DNA of 39,098 nucleotides, taken from positions 3,438-42,535 of the forward strand of contig JAIPMN010005484.1 in NCBI GenBank assembly GCA_020650975.1, written 5' to 3'. The position numbers were made by a program, and so were the translations under genes. This stretch comes from Apostichopus californicus. Lineage: Eukaryota > Echinodermata > Holothuroidea > Aspidochirotida > Stichopodidae. Shown here piece after piece: positions 1 through 8,800 of this stretch; the stretch's first letter is position 1, and each line of letters starts with the position of its first letter. The notes under the pieces were generated by a model. The model was given only the letters and a program-made list of their open reading frames with translations. It was not told the DNA's origin and searched no databases.

Positions 1-16
1 CCCCCCCCCCCCCCCC
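1..16. repeat. poly-C run at window edge
   Basis: The first sixteen bases are all C. Comparable C or G homopolymers occur throughout the window, so this may be genuine low complexity or an assembly edge. Bases 17-370 after it are AT-rich and show nothing recognisable. Confidence 0.6.
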
Positions 17-377
17 GGAACAGACTCGCAACTGATTAATTTCCTTTGTACTGTAAAATAGCTTTTATAAATGTACGCATAAATGATTTAGTTTGTAGCA
101 TAATTCTTCTGGCCTAGGTAATGTTTAATGATAGAACACGGAAACATTAATTAACCATTAACTTACGAGAGTAAAATCAGCAAGAAATCTAAACCATTTT
201 AAACGCCTAGTATCTGATATTGTTTAGGCCTACTTCACTTTTTTTACCAAATTTCTTAATTTTTCCTTACTCTGTACACGTTTATAAATATTTTTAAAAC
301 TATTTTTTTAAGCATTATTAATGTATTTTTGACTTCTTAAATTTTCATACATTTTATATTATTATATGTCTTATCAG

Positions 378-456
378 AGGGCCTCGTGGAAGATTAGCTA
401 TTGCTAAACGAGCTACCCTCTTAAAATAAAGTTGAAATAAAATAAATAAATAAATA
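378..456 (+). mobile_element. probable 3' tail of a non-LTR retrotransposon
   Basis: The segment reads as a short GC-balanced stretch (containing gctaccctcttaaaataaag) that runs straight into an AAAT/AAATAA simple-repeat tail. This is the usual look of the 3' end of a LINE- or SINE-type element: conserved end, polyadenylation-signal-like hexamers, then a short tandem tail. No reverse-transcriptase coding sequence is visible upstream, so the copy would be 5'-truncated. The family is not identified. The call rests on general resemblance only. Confidence 0.4.
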
Positions 457-885
457 CGAGATGCATTCGAGCATACAACAATCTTTATATCAACTGACTC
501 TCCTCTGTGAAGTCAAACCCAAACTAGAGCACCAACGGCATTGTGGTATAGATATGGGAAGCTATCAAACAATGGGCCGGAGATGGAGGAGTTTTTGTAT
601 CTTCACCTGTCGAGGTTTACTATTGTTGATGCTTCGGTGGCCCAGATGGGACAAAATCTCGACATATCTCAAAATTGTTCTCTGTTCCTTATGAGTGTGA
701 CTTTTCCTCGAATAAAAAAAATGTACCTGTAAATACGAAATCTCGATATTTATCAACTTAGATTGTGTCGATAGTATTTATCTAAACACTTCGACTGTTT
801 TACGATTTTATAGTTTCGTATTTTCTCCAACTTGGACTTTTGTACTGATCTAATTGCCACTACTATATCTCAAAAATGATAGACT

Positions 886-1700
886 CTTCCCTAACACAAG
901 ATTTTATATCAAATTTTCGACTTTTTATCTCAATATTTTTGGTTTCTGTACTTAAATTCTTTTCGTTTTATTCCTTTATATTGCAACATTTAATCATTGC
1001 AAAAGTTTGACAATATAATCTCAAAATATCACATTTTCTTGAATATTTATTTATTTATTCGTAGGGTGTTACTATGAAGTATCGTTGGGTGGTACTAAGT
1101 ATGATGGGGTTGTATGAAGTATCGTGGGGTGGTACTAAATATGATGGGGTGGTATGAAGTATCTTGGGTTGGTACTAAGTATGATGGGGTGGTATGAAGT
1201 ATCGTAGGGTGGTACTAAGTATGATGGTGTGGTATGAAGTATCGTGGGGTGGTACTAAGCATGATGGTGTGGTATGAAGTATCATAGGGTGGTACTAAGT
1301 ATGATGGGGTGGTATGAAGTATCGTGGGGTGGTACTAAGCATGATGGTGTGGTATGAAGTATCGTGGGGTGGTACTAAGCATGATGGGGTGGTATGAAGT
1401 ATCTTGGGTTGGTACTAAATATGATATGGTGGTATGAAGTATCGTAGGGTGGTACTAAGCATGATGGGGTGGTATGAAGTATCATAGGGTGGTACTAAGT
1501 ATGATGGTGTGGTATGAAGTATCGTGGGGTGGTACTAAGCATGATGGTGTGGTATGAAGTATCGTGGGGTGGTACTAAGCATGATGGTGTGGTATGAAGT
1601 ATCTTGGGTTGGTACTAAGCATGATGGTGTGGTATGAAGTATCTTGGGTTGGTACTAAGCAAGATGGAGTAGTGTATGTATGTAAGTGTAAGAAGAGCCA
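886..1700 (+). mobile_element. MITE-like repeat, copy L, with internal minisatellite
   Basis: The flanks of the minisatellite match the reverse complement of 6483-6787. On the left, both copies share a run such as ttttatatcaaatt followed by cgacttttt and later tataatctcaaa and attttcttgaa. On the right, both share aagat-gagtagtgta followed by agccaaa. The shared unit is therefore larger than the minisatellite, and the satellite is a core carried by a dispersed element. This copy is about 815 bp and its core is greatly expanded relative to the other copy. No coding capacity is seen. The outer limits are approximate. Confidence 0.6.
1065..1672 (+). repeat. minisatellite, 40-bp unit made of two 20-bp subunits, about 15 copies
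   Basis: Two related 20-mers alternate: ggtggtatgaagtatcgtgg and ggtggtactaagtatgatgg. They differ at about four positions, so the array is a 20-bp repeat organised as a 40-bp dimer. Copies vary by single substitutions (for example cttgggtt, catagggt). The array has no open reading frame of note. A shorter inverted array of the same unit sits at about 6535-6640. Confidence 0.92.
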
Positions 1701-1724
1701 AATTAAAGCTGTTGAATGACTTAG

Positions 1725-1857
1725 GTGTGTATTTAAAAATTGGACTTTTCATAGACATTTTTCAGGTCGATGTAACAAACAAGTTTCCTTTAATGAAACT
1801 TGTTTGCTACATCGACCTGAAAAATGTCTATGAAAAGTCCAATTTTTAAATACACAC
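1725..1857. repeat. long near-perfect palindrome (63-bp arms, 7-nt loop)
   Basis: Arm 1 (1725-1787) and arm 2 (1795-1857) are reverse complements over 63 bp with a single mismatch (position 1774 against 1808). The loop is the seven bases 1788-1794. If transcribed, the RNA would form an uninterrupted hairpin of about 63 bp. No target-site duplication is clear at its ends. It could be a foldback or MITE-type element, a hairpin RNA source, or a recent inverted duplication. Confidence 0.9.
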
Positions 1858-2411
1858 GAATCTATGTATATAAAATCTAGGAAATGCTGACATCCAACTA
1901 TAACTATTAAAGCGCAATTCGTTTCAATGGTAACCGTTAGCCGTTTTCAATGCTACATGTGTTAAAGCTATCTAAAAGCCGATGTCATAGCAATCGGGCT
2001 ATATGTGTAACTGGAGATTAGTCATGGTTGTCCACAATGTTATGACATTTAATATCCATAATTTGGAACGATCAGTTTTCCCCGATATGAAGAGGTAACT
2101 GAAAATAAAATGAAGACAAATGACGCATGCAAAGTTCGAGTTAACCCTGGCTAATTTCGGACGTATGCAATTTGGTGCGTTGCCAACATCTAATGCCAAA
2201 CGGATGACAATACTGGAAACACAATCGTTCGACATTTCTCGCACTTTTCAATTGTTTTCAAAATTCCCAAGTTACGTAGTTTAGAGGTCATAATCATGTA
2301 GATACCATCATCTATCGTTAGCAATATCTTGTGTTCACTACGTGCTTTTGAGAACTACCGAAATAAAACTTCCAACTTGTTGTCATTTTTCACACCGGGT
2401 TAGAGCCAATT
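1858..2411. other. upstream region of C1q-like first exon A
   Basis: This stretch must contain the promoter and 5' untranslated region of first exon A if that exon is used. No convincing TATA box close to a plausible start is visible and no other gene is recognised. The short minus-strand open frame here has no family resemblance. Confidence 0.3.
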
Positions 2412-2829
2412 ATGAAGGCTAGTGTTGTTGTTGTCAATTATTTGTTGTTGTGGTTTTCTTTAACTGCAGACCGGGTTGAATGTGGTGTTGATGCGAGCAC
2501 CGACTTTCTTGACGACGAATCGACCGTAGATCAAGGAAATAACCATGGCAACGTTACGTACAATAACACATACGTAAATGAGACGATATCATCCGAAGGA
2601 TTTACCACCGATGGTGATAAAACAGGACCAGGGAAAATATGTCCTTCTTATGTCCTACTACACGGTCCACCTGGCCCCGTGGGCCCACCTGGCCCAAGAG
2701 GGCTTCCTGGTACACAAGGCATGCCGGGTAATGCCGGTATGAACGGTTATAATGGTGCCGCAGGAGACTGTAGCTGCACGAGAGGACCGAGAGGCCCATC
2801 TGGATCCCCCGGGAACCGTGGAGAGAAGG
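2412..2829 (+). CDS. C1q-like gene, first coding exon A (signal peptide, spacer, stalk start)
   Basis: The exon opens at an ATG with A at -3 and encodes 139 residues plus one base. Residues 1-24 are a hydrophobic signal peptide ([13 protein letters not shown] core). The acidic spacer that follows carries three close N-glycosylation sequons (NVT, NNT, NET). Gly-X-Y triplets start near residue 84 ([13 protein letters not shown]), with a Cys-Ser-Cys interruption and then GPRGPSG. The reading frame stays open past the exon end, but the donor AAGG|GTAAAT at 2829/2830 is in the same phase as exon B and fits the acceptor at 7522. No exon belonging only to this first exon was found between 2830 and 5738. 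It is therefore either an alternative first exon or an orphaned duplicate. Confidence 0.8.
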
Positions 2830-5800
2830 GTAAATTCATTTGTTTTGTTTTCCTAAAATTAGTCATGGATGTTAGGACATAGGCTTTCAATAGTACATTC
2901 ATGAAGGTCATGTTTAAATTAAGTTACAATAAATCATAGTTATTGCCTATCGACGTTTTTGAGAGATTCGCCTCATCTAGAAGGGAAGACACGCTTGCTA
3001 GGGGATGAGAAGTAGTCTTATTACAGCCTATCACTTCCTCATGGAGATGTATACTTGAGATCGAGCGATATGCCTATCAAACAACGATAAATTTGTATTG
3101 TCTGTCTTGCGTTCCCGTGTGAGCAAACCCCATTGGACTTCTGTGTACATGCGTCTCCCAAGTGGTCATTTATACATTATTGTGGAAGATGTCGTCCACT
3201 AATATGGATTGTACGAAAAGTTAATCCTACACCTTCTTCCCGATCCTTTGGGAGATTGCGAAACATTTATTCAGTAATTTCGATTGATATGAAACCTACA
3301 AAAAAAAGAAGAAAAACAAAATACCGGAAGAATGTGTCATCTCAAACGAGATTAGTGAGACGTCCTTCTAAAGAAGACCCTGGTTTTATCCATCCAACGC
3401 CAGGCGGACATTCTTAACAATTCTCCCTACTGCGTATTACTGCGGCCCTAAGGTGAGGAGGGAGGGGGGTGCGTACGAAATTATTCCACGGTCGCTTTCA
3501 CCATCAATACTGGTTTCGTTTTATACATTTACTTTCTCCTCTTTAATAAATGTCTCGTCGTTCTTAAATATAACCCAATCAGTTGGTTTGGTGGTTTCTG
3601 TCAGGCGTTTGCATTTTCCATTGTCATCCTACGGTCGGTTAAATCGCTGTGGTAAGTCTTTTTTTTGTGGTAGTAGGAGTACCGGTATATCATCTTGGTG
3701 TAATCTGCATTCTGCGGTGTACCGTGCGAGGGAAGGTACCACCTCGGCGTGGACATCCGACGAAGACCATGTGGACAAAAGACACTGGATTGTCTTCACA
3801 AAACTTCCATTATGTCTTTGGTCACGTGTCTCTCCACCGCCAATTAAATCACAGTACTGTGTTAGTACCTTCAGGGTGTGGTCAACCGACAAATGACCAG
3901 CCGCTTCCCTATACTTCGTTCGCCAAGATTGATTGTTTTCCTAACCCCAGATGGATTGAATGAGCCTACCTAACGTCGAACGAACAGTCTGTCGCCCTCA
4001 CTTATCTTTGATATCATGGTGTAAGCGACAATTTTAAAAGCCGTTCTAAGGTCTTTCCTGGTCATGCGTGGATGAGAAAGGGTGGAGCAAAGATCTCGAC
4101 AATTACGAAATATTTCAGCGATACCACCAGAAGAAAATATGCTGTCACGGTTTACAGCTCAATATTACGGTCCTAAAATTTCTGCATGAAGTAAAACCAC
4201 GATTGTTGTTTGTTTTTTCTTAGAAAATCCTTTCCTAGAACTTCTGACCTTTCAAACAGCAGAATAATTTATAATACGTCTAGCAGTATAGACAACAAAG
4301 ATATTTTACATCACTCCTAACTTACCTGTCTCCAATATTTACGCACTCCGATCTACCCTAGCCTAAGAACTGATAATATTCTGGCACTGCGCCCCCAATA
4401 CCATCTCTAAGGTGAATCGACCATTCAGAAGCCTATATACGCGTGTTTATAGCAGGATATTCGACATTTGTTTCAACAGAAAGTTTTTTGGGTATCCATT
4501 TTTTTGAAGTATAAGGCATTTGTAAGAAATTAAAATAATTCAACTCGTACATGTAGATAGATAATCATAAATACAGACTTTATGTATAAAACAAATAAAT
4601 GACAGCATGCCCAACTTACATCCCGTCTGCGACACTTCCTTCGGAAAGACACTCACTGTCTCTTCTGTATTCAGTGAGAGAACATGCATATTCATGAACT
4701 CTCAATACAAGTCGATGTTTTAACCAATCAAGAAGTGTACATATAGAGTACACAAAGAGCAAATGAATTATAAAGTATAACTAAGTATGTCTTGGGAATT
4801 TATAGCATGCTAGTTCAGTTTTTTTTTCATATTCATTTTCTAAATGAATAGATAAAAAGCACCAGTGTGCTGCGTGTATGGCCTATAGTCCAGACTACTT
4901 CATTGGCTTTGCTTTATAAGTGTGTAATGCTTAATTGAACCGATTTTAGTTACGTGGCCCAAAAATATTGACTGTTTTGCATTCAATTTACTCTTCTTAA
5001 TGTCGCTTTTAAGAGTGATATACTACTTGTTGAAACAAAATATGTATATAAAAAAACTCAAAGTGGATTCCATGTATTATAATAATTGTAAAGTTTTAAT
5101 ATCAAACGGGGAAAACATTCCATCGCTTTCCCGGTCCACCGTCGGGCCAGAATCCTTGCTAGCGTCTCTCTAACTACCATAGTGATAACGTGATAATATA
5201 TATGTAACAGTAGGCCAGGGCATGATTCGTAACACAACTTTCATTGTTTTGACAATCTGCGCAATAATTCTATTTTAATAAGTTTGATTCTAATCGTCAC
5301 CGATACTTATGATCCTATCGTTTCCCGAACGGAATTCTCTCTTCTGTTGAGATGGTAACCAGGCCATTTCCTGTAATAAAAATTAAGTCATTGTTTGTAC
5401 TTTGTACGCTGAGTACTGTGTGATGGCAGAAGGAAGGCTACTGTTAGCTCATCGTGAACAACCGCTATGACCCACGAAGAAGGTATCTTGATAATAAAGA
5501 GAGAAACATCGGAAATATAATGTGATTGTATCGCGATGTCTGAAGGAAAGCATTTAGACGTGTGAGATTGATCTTAGAAGGACAAATTTGCATTCCTTGA
5601 GATACAGTCGGTCTTCACACACTGTATTATAATGGTTAAGTTCCACTGCGCTTTGTGAGGGAAGAAAGTCTAGAGGTGTATTCGTTTGATTTATTCTTCG
5701 GGTTTTTTGCGAACGGTATCATCTTGGACATGCCAAATATGGCATCTGGCAAAGAGAAGGTTGCATTGTTTTTATCAGTGGTTGCTATGTTGCCAATTTA

Positions 5801-8800
5801 CGTCGATTCTGCTGTAGACGCAAATCATGACTTTTTTGATGGATTCTCGGCGACTGGTTCTACCCAATCACCTGATACTAGTAACAGTACTGGACGAGAA
5901 GCCAAACCTGTAGTGCCCAGAACTGAATCGGAGGGAGGCAAGTCACAATGTGAATCGCAAGAGAAACGTCTGGTAATTCTGCCCGGTCCCCATGGACCCC
6001 CTGGTCCTCCCGGTCCAAGAGGTATGCCTGGACCTCCTGGGATACCAGGGTATTCCGGTATGAATGGCCACAACGGTGAACCTGGTTTGTGCACTTGTTT
6101 GAAAGGCCCAAGGGGGCATAATGGTCAGATGGGAAGAGAAGGGCCAACGGGTAAGTAGGTATAACGCAAATAAGTATACATTTTGCTCTATTATTCCCTA
6201 AATCTTAAACGGTCAAAGGGAAATAGTCACCAATTTGAACGAATAAGTATTCACTGTCTTTATTGTGACGGTAGATGCAAGTCCCACAGGACCTCGTATT
6301 TGACGGACGTATACGTGTTACGCTCTGTAACCATGGTGATAATTTCTTTTACAGGATGGCATATTTTTAACGTGACTAACGAGAACGGACGCATAATTTG
6401 ATACTTATCAATATTTAAGTGTAATAGATGGGGTTGGGTGCAATGTCACAATAATTACCATAAGTTGTTTTGAGGTAACAAACTCGACTCTCGTTTGGCT
6501 GTTCGTACCCTTACACTACTCTATCTTACTTAGTACCACCCCACGATACTTCATACCACCACCAACGATACTTCATACCACCACCAACGATACTTCATAC
6601 CACCCCATCATACTTAGTACCACCTTACGATACTTCCATACCATCGTCATCCTACATTTTCAAGAAAATTTGATAATTTGAGATTATATAGTCGAACTTT
6701 GGCAATGATTAAAGTTCGGAACCAAAATATTTTTAGATGAAAAAGTCGACAATTTGATATAAAACTTTGTGTAAGGAAAGAGTCGAGCTGTAACCATAGT
6801 AAGAATTTCCTTTACAGGGTGGAAATTTGTTTTGCCGTGAAACACGAAATGGAGTCACAATTAGATACTTATAAATATATAGGTATAACAGGGTTTGGGT
6901 GCATAGTCACAATAATTACCATAAGTTGTTTGTACAGTTATATGAAAATCAGAAGGGTTGAGAAATCCTAATCTTTATGAATATTCATATATTGCATCGT
7001 TATTAGCAGACATGTTTTAAAAAGGTTACAACGAATGGGGGAGAGGAGGAAGGGGCGAATGGGTGACCTTCCTATTTGCTTTTCCCGCAATTTATATACC
7101 GAACTGAGGCCCTATTTATTCTAAATCTAATGGAATAATCTAAGCCAATGCAACTTGTACTATAGAAAGTGTCATTACCCAACTTTTTCAATTTAGTGGC
7201 TGAAATATCACAATTTTATTCCAATTTCCGCAATGACTTCAATAAGTATAGGTTTTACATACAACTGAATTTAGCAGCAAATTTTCAGTATCGTAATCTA
7301 GATGGTAAGAGTATTCATAGGAACGCATTTGATATCTTTACATGAAACATTAAAAGTGTTTTTTTTTTTAACCTCAAATATATTTTGCAACGCTTCTCAG
7401 CCCATGTGCCCCCCCCCCCCCGTTCACGCCCTCACCAAAGAAAAAAGTAGGACAATCAAAATGCATCATCTAATCAGTGGAATATTCACAACAATAACAT
7501 GAAAATATTTCTACTAAACAGGCGTTCAAGGTCCACGTGGATCATCGGGATTAGCTGGTGATAATGGGCTTCCCGGACCAACTGGAGAAAAGGGTGACCC
7601 TGGGAATTGCACAGGAGCAGGAGCTAAGGGTGACACTGGTCCTCCCGGGCCACCAGGAAAACGAGGTTGGTGTTCGTTTCATATCTCGTTAAGTATGCTT
7701 AAAGGTATATGCTTATTAAAAGCTCTCTCAAAATCAGATACACAAAAACGTGTCATTATATGTGGAGAACCAACATTTGTCCTCACTTAACGTTTTACAA
7801 CGTCTCTACCCGGGATTTCTCCGGGCTGGCCCTGCCTCGATGCAAAACTCAAGTTACGTCACTGATGATTCGAAATCTTCCTGTCCATTGCATTACCAAC
7901 CACGACTTACTTTGACACTTGCGCTAAACAATGTGTACCTTTATACGTTATACTTTATCTCATAAGAACCTTTAAAGAGATTATCTGATGGCCTCTAGCT
8001 CATAACATGGCAGATATTTTGCGATCCTCAGTGACGATGTGAGGCTATGTAAAAATACATTATATTCTGACTTGAAAATTGTAGCAATTCAGTTTATTTT
8101 AATTGTAGCAATTTAAAAAATATGCCTGATTGTTGTGAAAGAGCGCCATCTTTTTTCTGCGTTGTTACATAATCTGTGCAACTTTAATTTTCAGGCGCCT
8201 CGGGCGAAGAGGGAGAACCCGGCGAACCCGGTGCGGATGCCGTGTGTGACGCTCAGCTCTGTCGCGATTCGGCAGTAAGAACTGCTCCCTCCGATACTGA
8301 TCAGTCTGACGGTGGTACAAGGGACAGGAAACGAAACTTTTCGGCATTTTCCGTCTCACGATTCGGGACAGCGGAAGCCTTAGACGACACGGAAATAATC
8401 ACATGGGATCACGAATTTTCTAATGTCGGTGGTGACTTTTCACCTTATACAGGAATATTTAATTGTTCCATCGCAGGTAGGTTGTCTTATAGTATTTAGC
8501 AGTAACCCCTTTACGTCATTTTCAACCCATTACGTCATTGGGCGCATTTTCTTTGTCAACCTTCAGATGTTGACGTTGTCATTCTTGCATAGGCTACATG
8601 TCTTCCGTTTGTGTAAGAAGACCAAATATGTGTCTGCCACGTAACCCCCCCCCCCCACCACCACCACCGTGCACCCCTCTATCTTTCCCAACCCTCCGCA
8701 CCCCTAGGACATCGGCTGCTGCGTCGCTAGGGTAAAGGCCTATGGTGATAACTTGTGTATCGATTATGCTACTATAGCGATCTCATTGTCTCGGTTCGCT

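Larger units (their letters stand above)
6151..7521. other. intron between exon B and shared exon 2
   Basis: The intron is bounded by a GTAAGT donor and an AACAG acceptor. It holds two direct copies of a roughly 145-bp sequence flanking a small inverted copy of the repeat seen at 886-1700 (listed separately). From 6932 to 7521 it is AT-rich with a T run near 7360 and a C run near 7411. No exon is recognised in it. Confidence 0.6.

Noticed and set aside
3133..3963. Three overlapping open frames of about 94-147 codons between the two C1q first exons.
   Set aside because: They lie in different frames over the same bases, show no domain, signal peptide or collagen triplets, and have no splice context. 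They fit chance open frames in an intron.
5655..5738. N-terminal extension of first exon B to 5655.
   Set aside because: The codon at 5655 is GTG, not ATG. The first in-frame ATGs are 5730 and 5739, and 5739 aligns with exon A without gaps.
5825..6147. Minus-strand open frames opposite exon B, rich in Gly and Pro.
   Set aside because: They are the antisense of collagen triplets (Pro and Gly codons are complementary), so they are shadows of the real exon.
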